Assembly: GCA_000721275.1 (NCBI GenBank)
Contig: JOFO01000030.1
Span: 1-64,000, forward strand
Reading direction: 5' to 3'
Length of the DNA stretch: 64,000 nt
Source of the DNA: Microtetraspora glauca
GTDB lineage: Bacteria; Actinomycetota; Actinomycetes; Streptomycetales; Streptomycetaceae
The position numbers and the translations under genes were made by a program. Shown piece by piece: positions 17,701 through 24,900 of this stretch; positions within the stretch are counted from its first letter, which is position 1, and each line of letters starts with the position of its first letter. The notes under the pieces are model-generated. The model was not told the DNA's origin. It did not search any database and was given only the letters and a program-made list of their open reading frames with translations.

Positions 17701-17939
17701 GACAAACGGGCCGCGACCATCGCCGAGGCCAGATCCGCCGCCTCGGTCGGATACGACGCACTCTCGGCTGCCGGCAACCGAGGTTGCGACGGAAGCGCGA
17801 CAGCCTGCCCTGACGCCTGCAGCACGACGGCCGTCTCGACAGCCAGGACGACGGCCGCGGCAAGAGACACCTGCCTCAACGTCCGGTTCGTCAACAATCT
17901 GCCACCTCGCCAAGTAGATGGCGATATGCGATCAGACAC
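11715..17939 (-). CDS. RHS/YD-repeat polymorphic-toxin-like secreted protein
   Basis: About 2,074 aa. The GTG at 17939 has GGGGAGG about 9 nt upstream; a TTG near residue 22 is an alternative. A signal peptide (LAAAVVLAVETAVVLQASGQAVA) is followed by a long N-terminal region. A DNRLRE-type domain lies at about 370-505 (SFLHFPMTQIRGKQILGAKL), then Ig/fibronectin-like segments (about 515-800). YD repeats run from about 1080 to 1890 (YDAAGRIAGLTPPG, YDNQGRVTKQ, YDALDRPVKV-type units). The RHS core signature RLYNPETGRFLSADPVYGG is at about 1910, ending NRFDLDG. The 123-residue tip after it is unrelated to the shell: Trp/Tyr/Arg-rich, then a glycine-zipper-like hydrophobic stretch (AVGLFGGPVGAGVALVGGAW). 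This is the cage-plus-variable-tip design of polymorphic toxins. The tip activity is unknown. Confidence 0.85.
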   Translation of the reverse strand: MSDRISPSTWRGGRLLTNRTLRQVSLAAAVVLAVETAVVLQASGQAVALPSQPRLPAAESASYPTEAADLASAMVAARLSGKRVEALSERTESTTTWANPDGTATTDSASGPVRFRDKTTGAWRDIDVALAKSVDGSVAAKDHPLGLKLGGRTPAKLAARVMASGDAGEPKTAPVPLVSLDAGEGRSLDLSWRGVLPEPALSGTTARYADVLTATDLIIESTRTGFEQFLELKDRSAVEANGSVTLTLNAKGIEARANADRSVTFLDAETGKQVGLLPAPVMWDATVDEKSGEHTRRADVGLKVTQNGDAIDLTLKPDAGFLADPATKFPVTVDPSVNLGASFDTFVQQGYTTDMSTSTELKLGNNGSGQVARSFLHFPMTQIRGKQILGAKLNLWNYHSWSCTPMSWEVWDTPHASTATRWTSQPGFTNKWATSTATKGFSSSCADGWVSQDIKNLAVAWAANGNSSNAMGIKATNESDPYSWKRFNSGNAATNTPYVSVTYNTIPVAGNPMSVTPGRANGGKNWVTTTTPNMTYTASDAETHFLRQKWELWEGTTNLEVYDTGTEDPVLNKTVSHQAPAGKLVNGRTYWFKGRIYDGYSWSGWTPSVTFTVDTAKPATSTISSGDFPASTWSGTPDASGKFSGSFSFKPPASDVAEVQYKLDAGAWVTAATTGATVTKTLTGFGAGKHTVAVRTVDPAGNLSAETSYVFYAGSGAALLTPGQGERPARRVALSAEGQTSYTGVTYQYRRGEKDTWKNVPVADVRKGAETVVAWPIAVTGGKPAGLTWNITDSLPEDGPIEVRAAFTDGTATVYSPANEITIDRNAGTAPYEEAGPGSVNLLTGDYTLPATDTSAFGLAVSRTASSRRPDAGAKQDGQAAIFGPQWTSGTVAEITGGDWTYLKKTSETSVALVDADGEELGFTATTTGGWKAEPGSEDLTLTGSFTEPFTLKSSEGTITVFAKADPAATTWQVASSSMEGLAQSTTTVVSEAVSVDGKKLARPKLVIAPTSAVSAATCAAAPSTKGCRALEFVYASTTTSTGTMLGDVSGQVKEIRAWSTEPGAASSTAKSVQKYLYDGSGRLSQAWNPQITPALVTSYAYDAAGRIAGLTPPGEIPWSFAYGKAGNAATAGDGMLLKTNRASLQQGTKATESGTASTSIVYNVPLTGTNAPHRMGATDVAAWGQNDAPTDATAVFPADAVPSSHDGTLLAAGDYRRASVTYTNASGRQVNTADAAGNIATTEYDRFGNTVRELTAGNRALSLGGTAADQAVLTDLGIIGLPAQDRADLLSTSSLYDAKGVRQTERLDPLRRVALATTGEAAPARSWTVNEYDAGRPADATVENQITKVTTGAQVLGSTAMADARVTQTTYDWAKGLPIKTIKDPGGLAITETVEYDNQGRVTKQLLPGATGTDAATRVTTYWAASGTGTCQGRPEWADMVCSTGPAGAVTGGGTNPAQLPTTTTEYDGWGNPAKTTEIANGITRTTTITRDAAGRPVKNAVTGGIGRAVPDSTTAYDPATGRPVKVTSPTAGTITKEYDKLGRQVAYTDADAGTTRTEFDALDRPVKVSDSVPSTITYTYDTAVDPRGFPTRATDSVAGAFEVTYNADGNTKSEKLPGGYTLTVTEDTTGAVTSRIYTRDSDGQVVYSDSVAESAHGQVVDHFGWSTQSYGYDATGRLTAVSDTVGDICTRRTYTFDQRTNRMGKTTAEGVSGAACPTTGGTTTTHTYDSADRLTDAGYGYDAFGRTSTLPGTQIGYYANDLVHQQTAAGKRQTWELDANLRFRSWITEENTDGAWNQVEAKVNHYDSDGDSPRWVVDNASEGGLTRRVSSAAGDLAATTGASGGTTLQLTNIHGDVALQLPLDTADAPLVLDSDEYGNPRAGQPAVRYGWLGGKVRSSETVSGAVLMGVRLYNPETGRFLSADPVYGGNNNAYEYAQADPVNRFDLDGRWSKSRTRYYSWGTLYGKAWTTKTWLRSTVYNFKVEMRFNRSYTAKIGRSGHWYWGPFWSAVGLFGGPVGAGVALVGGAWSGFAQKAAAKANSKKQCLSMGIGGSYYGFGIGYGGPYYYTRRC

Positions 17940-18105
17940 CTTCCATACCCTCCCCTGCACTCCGCCGCCACTGCGGCTAGCGGAGGAGCATATTCCAGAT
18001 GTGAGGGTCTAGTGAATGCCTGGCGTGTCGCTTGCTTCTCTATGAAAGTGGTACGGATGTGGGTCGGGTCGCGTTCTACCGCGTCCGAGCCGCCTCGGCC
18101 GCCGC

Positions 18106-18561
18106 ATGAGACGCGGAGCCAAGGCCCTCGCGGGCGTGGTCGTCGGCGCCGCTCTGCTGGCCGGGTGCGGTGAGGACATGTCTCCACCTGGGCACAAGGG
18201 CCGTCTGTTGAAGGCCGCCGGCGCGACCAAGTTCCGCATCACCAGCGCCAAGGACCTCTGGGATAACACGAAGGCGCACCAGGGCATGGACGACGTCACG
18301 GTGGTGAGCCGGAAGGGCAAGGTCCACACCTACGAGCTCACCGGCAACGGACTCGTCACCTACCTGAAGGAGCTCAACAGCAACGGCCACAACGCCGGGT
18401 GGGACGCGGACATGTACCCGGAGCAGGCCATCCAGATGTACGACGCAATCGCCCCGGTCGTCGACGCCCTCAGCCCTACACCTCGCCGCAACGCCACGAT
18501 CCCGCAGGTGACGCTCGACGACGTGGTGCTCGCCTCACCGTCACCATCAGCGAAGCGCTGA
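18106..18561 (+). CDS. Small lipoprotein of unknown function
   Basis: 151 aa. The lipoprotein signal MRRGAKALAGVVVGAALLAGC carries lipobox LAGC. The mature part is polar, with no further cysteine, and ends in a Ser/Pro-rich tail. No family is recognised. There is no convincing Shine-Dalgarno sequence before the ATG, so translation may be leaderless or weak. It diverges from the RHS gene across about 165 bp that must hold both promoters. A 10-bp-stem hairpin at 18583-18614 follows the stop. Confidence 0.65.
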   Translation: MRRGAKALAGVVVGAALLAGCGEDMSPPGHKGRLLKAAGATKFRITSAKDLWDNTKAHQGMDDVTVVSRKGKVHTYELTGNGLVTYLKELNSNGHNAGWDADMYPEQAIQMYDAIAPVVDALSPTPRRNATIPQVTLDDVVLASPSPSAKR

Positions 18562-18582
18562 CACCGGGTGCAGTCTGTGCCT

Positions 18583-18614
18583 ACGGCTCACGTCCCGACT
18601 CGGGCGTGAGCCGT
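18583..18614 (+). terminator. Intrinsic terminator-like hairpin after the lipoprotein gene
   Basis: ACGGCTCACG / CGTGAGCCGT with a 12-nt loop that can pair further (TCCCGA/CTCGGG region), beginning about 20 bp past the stop codon at 18561. Confidence 0.65.
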
Positions 18615-18769
18615 TCGCCTTCCTCCGAGCACGGCCTCACCACGGCCCAGTTCACACCGCGCGATGTTCGGCGCCGGTGACGACAGGTCCTTGACTCGGC
18701 GCGCGCTCCCCGACGTCTCGGTACGCGGTAGCGTCCCTGGGAGACCAATCGCGTAAGGGACGGATCTGC

Positions 18770-19432
18770 ATGTCGCACAGCACGGTCACCGCAGACGGGC
18801 GCGAGCAGCGCGGCCTGATCCTCGACTTCGCCGGCGTGCTCACGGCCAGCCCCATCGAGGTCCACCGTGCCTGGTGCGTGTCCGAGGGGCTGGAGCCGGG
18901 TGCGTGGCGGGCAACCCTCAACGATCACCCAGAAGGCCGGCGCCTGTACACGGCGCTGGAGATCGGGGAGATCGGGCAGGCCGAGTGGAACGAAGGTACG
19001 GCGGCCCTGCTGGGCCCGCAGGTGGATCCGGTGAACCTGATGGGCCGGGCCTGGGCCGGAGTGCCGGCGGCCCCCAGGATGGTCGCGCTCGCGCGGGCCG
19101 CGCGGGACGCCGGGCACCGGCTGGCCCTACTGTCCAACAGCTTCGGCCTCGACCCGTTCAACCCGTACGAGCACGTCGGCATCTGGGACCTGTTCGACGT
19201 GCACGTCGTCTCCGAGCTCGTCGGGATGGCCAAGCCCGAAGCGGCGATCTACGAACTCGCTTTGGAGCGCATGGGGTTGCCTGCCGAGCAATGCGTATTC
19301 GTCGACGATCACGCGGTGAACCTTCCGCCGGCAGCTGATCTCGGTATCGCTACCGTCCACGTCACGGACGAAGACGAGGCCGTGGCCGAACTGGAGGCCC
19401 TTCTTGGCGTGACAGCCGTACTCGCCGGATGA
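18770..19432 (+). CDS. HAD-superfamily (subfamily IA) hydrolase-like protein
   Basis: 220 aa. Motif I is LILDFAGVLTA (Asp nucleophile at about residue 19), motif II LALLSNSFG, motif III lysine in VGMAKPEAAIYELAL, and motif IV CVFVDDHAVNL, all in the right order for a HAD phosphatase with an alpha-helical cap. The second Asp of the usual DxD motif I is replaced by Ala (DFA). In true phosphatases this acid protonates the leaving group, so activity may be altered, as in other 'DFGGVL'-type members. It lies directly before the integrase remnant in element 2 and has no obvious operon partner. Confidence 0.8.
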   Translation: MSHSTVTADGREQRGLILDFAGVLTASPIEVHRAWCVSEGLEPGAWRATLNDHPEGRRLYTALEIGEIGQAEWNEGTAALLGPQVDPVNLMGRAWAGVPAAPRMVALARAARDAGHRLALLSNSFGLDPFNPYEHVGIWDLFDVHVVSELVGMAKPEAAIYELALERMGLPAEQCVFVDDHAVNLPPAADLGIATVHVTDEDEAVAELEALLGVTAVLAG

Positions 19433-19433
19433 G

Positions 19434-19985
19434 GCCAACTGCACTCTGCGTAAAGGTCGTCGAAGCTACCGCTTCTGCCAGTACTGTCCATGTGGGGCCC
19501 ATCATGCGGAGGTCGTCGTCGACGGCTGGGACCCGTACGAGTCCGAGCCGAAGACCGACGGCAGCGCGGGCACGATCGCCCTCGACAGCGTGAACATCGA
19601 GGTCCTGCGCGCCCAGAAGGCCCGTCAGGCGAAGGAGCGGAAGAAGGCCGGCGCCGCCTGGCAGGACACGGGCAAGGTCTTTACCAAGGAGGACGGCTCC
19701 TGGCTCCACCCGGAGACGGTCTCGGAGACCTTCCGCCGCATCCTCGCCACCACCGACCTCCCGCCCATCACCCTGCGGGACCTCCGCCACGTCTCGGCCA
19801 CACTCACCCACGGCGCCGGCGGCGACATCCACACGATCAAGGAGACCCTCCGCCACTCCACGATCACGTTGACCTCAGACACCTACACGAGCCTCCTCCC
19901 GGAGGTCGACCGCGCGGTTGCCGAAGCGGCAGCGGCACTGGTTCCTCGCGTGAACAAGGCCCGATCCCTTCCCGAACCCGACTGA
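19434..19985 (+). pseudogene. N-terminally truncated tyrosine recombinase (integrase)
   Basis: Only the C-terminal catalytic part remains. Typical integrase blocks are seen: PKTDGSAGTIALDSVN, then DTGKVFTKEDGSWLHP, the box-II core TLRDLRHVSATL, LRHSTITLTSDTY containing the H and the Tyr nucleophile, and a C-terminal tail. The arm-binding and core-binding domains and the first catalytic Arg are missing. The open frame continues upstream into Cys-rich sequence (RFCQYCPCGAHH) unlike integrases, right after the HAD stop, so a deletion or rearrangement fused it there. It marks element 2 as a formerly mobile, now probably immobile, tRNA-Lys element. Confidence 0.85.
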
Positions 19986-20051
19986 ACTCGCCGGCGTCTC
20001 TCTGCGCCATCTCTCTGGCGGCCGTTTCGGGGGAACGGCTAGCCTCATGCC

Positions 20052-20234
20052 GTGGATGACTGGTTGAGCCGAATACCGAGCTCGCTCCTCTGGATTGCCA
20101 GCTGGTTCCTGGCGACCTTGGTGTGGTGGATCGGCGGCCAGTTCCTGGACGATCCGTGGTCTTTGCCCCGGTGCGCCTTCTACGGCGCGGTGCCGGTAGC
20201 CGCCATAGGGCTGGGGCAGTACTTGAGGTCGTGA
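20052..20234 (+). CDS. Possible small membrane protein
   Basis: 60 aa from a GTG with only a weak upstream GGGGAA. Two hydrophobic, Trp-rich segments (LLWIASWFLATLVWWIGG and FYGAVPVAAIGLGQYL) are separated by a short polar loop. The composition is protein-like rather than frame-shadow-like, and no gene lies on the opposite strand. No family is recognised. Confidence 0.45.
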   Translation: MDDWLSRIPSSLLWIASWFLATLVWWIGGQFLDDPWSLPRCAFYGAVPVAAIGLGQYLRS

Positions 20235-20433
20235 TCACCCCGCCCCCCGCCCCGGCCGCCCAGCGGATCCGCCGTCCCGCGCACTGATCCAGTTCTCTTC
20301 CGCGGTACGGCAGGTACGACCGCTCGCCGATTCCGGAGTCCGTTGAACCGGCCCGCCCCTGGAATGCAGAGAGCCGAGACTCTGCCGGGGAACGGCAATT
20401 ACACGGAACGATTCCTGTGCCAGCCTCGGATGC

Positions 20434-20964
20434 ATGGGGTGGAGCTTCAAACTGCATGGGGGCCTCGCGGCCGGACTGGGCGCGGCACTTCTTGTGCTTG
20501 CCGGACTCACGTGGCTGCCGGGAACGTTGCCCCTTGCGGACTCGGGATGGCCGGTGGCGGCGATTGCGGTATCGCTCTTCCCGATCTTCATTGCCGCAGT
20601 CGCGCGCCTCATGCTGGCACGAGCAGACCGACGCTCCATATGGCTGGCCTTCCGGTGCTTGCCAGGCAAGGTACAGGTCGCGCTCGGTGCGCTGTTCCTC
20701 GCGGGCGCGGCGCTGGCGGCCCTGGGCGCAACCGGTGCGGGGAGCCTGCAAGCGGCCGAGATGAAGGACGGCCGATACTTCGCCTTCGACACGACTCCTC
20801 GTGAACGCGGAACGACCGAGGTCTCCCGAAGCCAGTACATAGCCGTCCTGGAGAGTGATCAGCGCAGCATGTTCGCGATCCCAGGCGTGCTCTTCGTCGG
20901 GGCCGCGTGTGGCGCTCTGACCGCCGGCGAGTTGCGCCGTGCGGAGCTCGGGGCCTCGACCTGA
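20434..20964 (+). CDS. Membrane protein of unknown function
   Basis: 176 aa. Hydrophobic segments lie at about residues 10-33, 38-62, 80-104 and 145-165. A polar stretch of about 40 residues (MKDGRYFAFDTTPRERGTT...) before the last one is probably extracytoplasmic. The start is uncertain because the ATG lacks a clear ribosome site. No family is recognised. It is followed 65 bp downstream by another small membrane protein on the same strand. Confidence 0.55.
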   Translation: MGWSFKLHGGLAAGLGAALLVLAGLTWLPGTLPLADSGWPVAAIAVSLFPIFIAAVARLMLARADRRSIWLAFRCLPGKVQVALGALFLAGAALAALGATGAGSLQAAEMKDGRYFAFDTTPRERGTTEVSRSQYIAVLESDQRSMFAIPGVLFVGAACGALTAGELRRAELGAST

Positions 20965-21029
20965 CGAAGCGCAGGCGGGGCGGGCGGCAGTGTGGTCCGG
21001 ATGGACGAATGACAGGGCCGGGAGGAACT

Positions 21030-21581
21030 GTGCTCGAAGGATCTCGTGAGAAGGGCGTGCGGACAGAGGTGGTCAGGCGGCTGTCTTTCACCTGGTTCCC
21101 CATGGCTGCGGCGGTTGTGTTCTACGCGATCGCGATGGCACTCGCCGCCTTCGAGCAGGATGAATTCGCGCCGGCCATGGTCGTCGCCGCCTTTACCCTG
21201 TTCTTCTGGCTGATGGGATGGAACTCGGCCATCCGCTTCACGACGACGCATCTTTCCCTCACCAACGTTCTCGTGACCTCGAAGGTCGCGTGGAAGGACG
21301 TTGCCGGGGTGACTGTGGACGATGGGCTGAGTATCCAGTTGAGGGACGGGCGAACCCTCGGTTCGATAGCCTTCGGCGGCTCGCTGATCGGGGCGTTCAC
21401 CAAGTACCCGACCCATCAGAGAGCGCGCAGGATCCTGAGCGAGGCGCATCTGAACGCCGTCCACGAGGGGAGAGACACGGGGCCGGTACACCTGCGCTCG
21501 TCCTTGGAGTGGCGTCGCCCCCTCGTTGCCGCTGTAGTTCTCTACGTCCCACTGCTGGTCATCCGGGCCGTCAGCGGATGA
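21030..21581 (+). CDS. PH-domain-like membrane protein
   Basis: 183 aa from the GTG at 21030, which has GGGAGGA 4 nt upstream. Two hydrophobic segments near the N-terminus (about 18-38 and 43-60) precede a beta-rich domain (IRFTTTHLSLTNVLVTSKVAWKDVAGVTV..) resembling bacterial PH/YdbT-like domains. A final hydrophobic segment is at the C-terminus. The pattern suggests an exposed PH-like domain of unknown role. It is the last gene of element 2, 240 bp from tRNA-Lys. Confidence 0.6.
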   Translation: MLEGSREKGVRTEVVRRLSFTWFPMAAAVVFYAIAMALAAFEQDEFAPAMVVAAFTLFFWLMGWNSAIRFTTTHLSLTNVLVTSKVAWKDVAGVTVDDGLSIQLRDGRTLGSIAFGGSLIGAFTKYPTHQRARRILSEAHLNAVHEGRDTGPVHLRSSLEWRRPLVAAVVLYVPLLVIRAVSG

Positions 21582-21709
21582 AGCCCGGCGCCCGGCGCCG
21601 TTCTACCGCTACCAGTGAGGCAGGTCGTAGAACCGGCCCCACGGCCCACACTCGATCAGGCCGCCCACCGCAGATCGCCGGGCCGGATCCGATTCCCGCC
21701 CGCCCCGTC

Positions 21710-21730
21710 CGCTCACGCACCGCTCACGCA
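21710..21730. repeat. Candidate integrase arm-type repeats (element 2, right end)
   Basis: Two direct copies of CGCTCACGCA at 21710-21719 and 21721-21730, about 90 bp from att core C. They match the pair at 11172-11192 at the opposite end of the element. Confidence 0.55.
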
Positions 21731-21747
21731 AGCACCCCCGAACGACA

Positions 21748-21783
21748 GAGCGCCCCGACCAGCCGAAGCCGGTCGGGGCGCTC
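21748..21783 (-). terminator. tRNA-Lys terminator hairpin
   Basis: A 13-bp GC-rich stem (GAGCGCCCCGACC / GGTCGGGGCGCTC), 39 bp beyond the tRNA-Lys 3' end. Duplicated at 10939-10974. Confidence 0.75.
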
Positions 21784-21821
21784 CTCAGCAGGTCAGAGGG
21801 CTAGCCCTCCCCCGCCCTCGG

Positions 21822-21894
21822 TAGGCCGTGTGGGACTCGAACCCACAACCAATGGATTAAAAGTCCACTGCTCTGCCAATTGAGCTAACGGCCC
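21822..21894 (-). tRNA. tRNA-Lys(TTT), island integration site
   Basis: 73 nt, with acceptor stem GGGCCGT / ACGGCCT, D-arm TAGCTCAATTGGCAGAGCA, anticodon loop CTTTTAA (anticodon TTT) and T-loop TTCGAGT. CCA is not encoded. The 3' part (21821-21866) is duplicated exactly at 11012-11057 and imperfectly at about 4622-4650, so this gene is the attachment site for the tandem elements to its left. The tRNA itself is intact because each insertion restored its 3' end. Confidence 0.97.
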
Positions 21895-21964
21895 GTGTGC
21901 GAGTACTCCGAGCAGCATAGCCCGACGGGCACCCGGAACCGATCGGGTATCGGTCGGTCGCCGT

Positions 21965-21990
21965 GCCGCGCCCCCGGGTGGGGGCGCGGC
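21965..21990 (-). terminator. Hairpin after the FG-GAP repeat gene
   Basis: GCCGCGCCCCC / GGGGGCGCGGC with a 4-nt loop, immediately downstream of the minus-strand stop codon at 21998. Confidence 0.7.
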
Positions 21991-21997
21991 GGGCGGG

Positions 21998-24900
21998 TCA
22001 GAAGAGGGTGCGGAAGGTGTTCCAGCCGGAGCCCACGAGTTCGCGGGGCAGGTAGCGGTCGCCGGTGCGGCCTCGGCCGTGGCTGTAGTAGGCGTAGAGG
22101 CGGCCGGAGGTGTCGCGGGCGACGAGGTCGCCGTCGCCGTCGCCGTCGAGGTCGCCGGTGCCCTGGAGGGCGGAGTAGATCTGCCAGCCGCCGCCGATCC
22201 GGACGCGCGCGGTGACGCCGCCGGTCGAGGTGCCGTAGTACGCCCAGAGGGCGCCGGCTCCGTCGACGGCGACGAGGTCGCCGCGGCCGTCGCCGTCGAG
22301 GTCGCCCGCTCCGGTGATCTTCTTGTACAGCTTCCAGTTGGTGCCGACGCGGACGCGGGCCTTCAGGCGGTGGTCGGCGGTGCCGGCGTAGAAGTACATG
22401 TCGCCGGTGGTGGTCTGGCGGGCGATGAGGTCGGCGTACCCGTCGGCGTTCACGTCGCCGGGCGAGGTCAGCACGTCGTACTGGCTCCAGCCGGAGCCGA
22501 TCGTCGTGTACGGCGAGGAGGCCGTGACGACCTTGCCGCAGCCGGGCCGGTAGGCGCGCAGGTCGCCGCCGACGCGGCCGAGGACGTCGGCGCAGCCGTC
22601 GGCGTTCACGTCGCCGAAGGGCACGAGGAGGGTGCCGGACGGGAAGGCGGAGCCGGAGCCGGGGGTGCGGGCGGCGAACGTGCCGTAGCCGTTGCCCCGG
22701 TAGAGGGAGACGGCGCCGGCCGCGTCCACGGCGAGCAGGTCGCCGAGGGCGTCGTGCCCGGCGAGGTCGCGGTACGCGGGCCTGCTGCCGGTGACCGGGA
22801 ACCGGCCGGAGGCGACCAGGTCGCGGCCCTTGCCGTCGGCGGTGGTGGCGCGCAGCTCCCAGGCGTACGGCCCGTTGGGGGCGGGCAGGCCCGCCGCGTT
22901 CCGGCCGTCCCACGTGACGTCGATCCGGCCGCGGGTCTCGCCGGCGCGGACGGTGCGGACGGCCTTCCAGCTGTACGCGTCCCGGACGGTGAACTCGTAG
23001 GACGCGGCCGGCTTGGACAGCGTCCAGGACGCCTTCCAGGTGCCCGGCATCCGCAGGCTCGCCGGGACGGAGGCGGAGGCGGCCGTCAGGTCGGAGGTGG
23101 GGAGGTCGGTCCACACCGCGTGGACGCGCTGGTCGGCGCCGCGGTAGGCGACGGCGCCGCCGAAGCGGTCGACGGTCCAGGCGACGCGGCGCAGGCCGGT
23201 GACGGTGTCGGCGCGGGTCAGGGTGTAGGCGGTGCCGGCCTTGCCGGTGGCGAAGGGGGTGACGCGGAGGTACGAGCCGCTCTCGTCGACGAAGTAGCCG
23301 TCGCCGAGGAGCCCGCCCCGGTAGGAGCCCGCGGGGAGGGCGACGCGGACGGGTGCGGACGGGTTCTTCAGGTCGAGGACGCCCTGCTTGGTGTAGCCGG
23401 CGCACGCCCAGTACAACCAGCGGCCCGCCGTCTGGAGTTCGGTCGGCGCGCAGGCGGTGCCGGTGGTGAGCGTGCCGAGGGTCTTGCCGGTGGCGAGGTC
23501 CTTGCGGGCGATCTGGCCGGCGGTGGCCGTGCCGGTGTAGAGGGTGTCGCCCCAGAGGGCGGCGGCGACCTGCTTCTGGCGGGAGACCTCCCGCCGGCCG
23601 TCGAGGTCGAGGACGAGGGTCTGGCCGTCGCCGGCGAGTTCGCCGTGCGTGACCGCCGTGCCGGTCTGGTAGACCGCCCACCGGCCGAAGGCGTCGGCGA
23701 CCTGGCCGACCGGGTCCACCGCGACCCGGGTGGTGCGGCCGTCGGCCGTGCGGGAGACGACGGTACGCGGCTGGTTCGCGTTCCTCGGCGAGGAGACCGT
23801 ACGCCCGTCGCCGGCGTCGAACAGCGGCGTGTCGTACCACTGCGCGCCCGGCTCGGTGCCGCCGGACACGGGCGCGGACTGGCCGGTGTGGAGCGGGCCG
23901 ACCGGGAGGGTGCGCGTCCGGAAGCCGGCCTCCGTCCCGCTGTCCTGCTCCACCGTGGTGAGCCGTCCCATGCCCAGCGCGAGGGCCGCCACGTCGACGG
24001 GCAGCGGCGCGACCGTGCGCAGCTTCTCCAGGACCGGGGCGCCGCCGCCCTTGCCGGGGACGGCCTTGAGGACGGCCCAGTCGGTGGCGGACGTGCCGCC
24101 GGTGACGGCCGCGGTGCCGGAGCCGTCGCCCAGCTGGGTGATCCGCTCCTCGGCGCCGGCGAGCAGCGTCCGCTGCTCGCCGGTGGGGCTGACGGCGACG
24201 AGCCGGCGGGTGAGCGCCTGGCCCTGGATGGTCGGTTCGGCCGTGGTCAGCAGCCAGTCGCCGACGAGCCCGATGCGGGTGGCGTTCAGCCCGGCGGGCA
24301 GCGGGTAGCTGGTCTCCGGGCCGGTGAGGTCGGCGAGCGGCCGGATGTGGACGGTCCGGTCGGGGTCGACCCAGGCGATCCGGTCGGCGGTGACGGTGAC
24401 GCCCGCGACGAGCACGCCGTTCGCGGCGGTGGGCTCCTCCAGGACCCGCAGCTGTCCGGTCGTCAGGTCGACGAGGCCGAGGAGGGAGTCCTTGTTCATG
24501 CCCGAGGTGCCCCGGGTGAAGCGGAGGACGGCGGTGCCGGGCGCTCCGGCGACCAGGCGCGCCATGTGGAGGTTCGCCCCGTCCGGCCAGCCGGTCACGG
24601 GCACGGAGGGGCCGTTCGGGTCGGCCGCGCTCCGGAGGACGTACCCGCGGGTGGACTGCAGCGAGGTGCCGGGTTCGTACTGCTGGAAGAGTAGCCGGTC
24701 GCCGATCAGGCCCCGGTAGCCGGAGTCCTCGGGGACGCGCAGGGTGGTCGTCGCGCCGGTCTCCAGGTCGACGACGGAGGCGGAGCCGGTGCCCTGGTCG
24801 GCGTACGTGTACCGGCCGCCGGTCCCGAACTCCCCGAAGGCGTCGTTGCCGTTGCCGTACCCCAGGGACCGGCTGGCGCCGGTCGCGAAGTCCGTCCACT

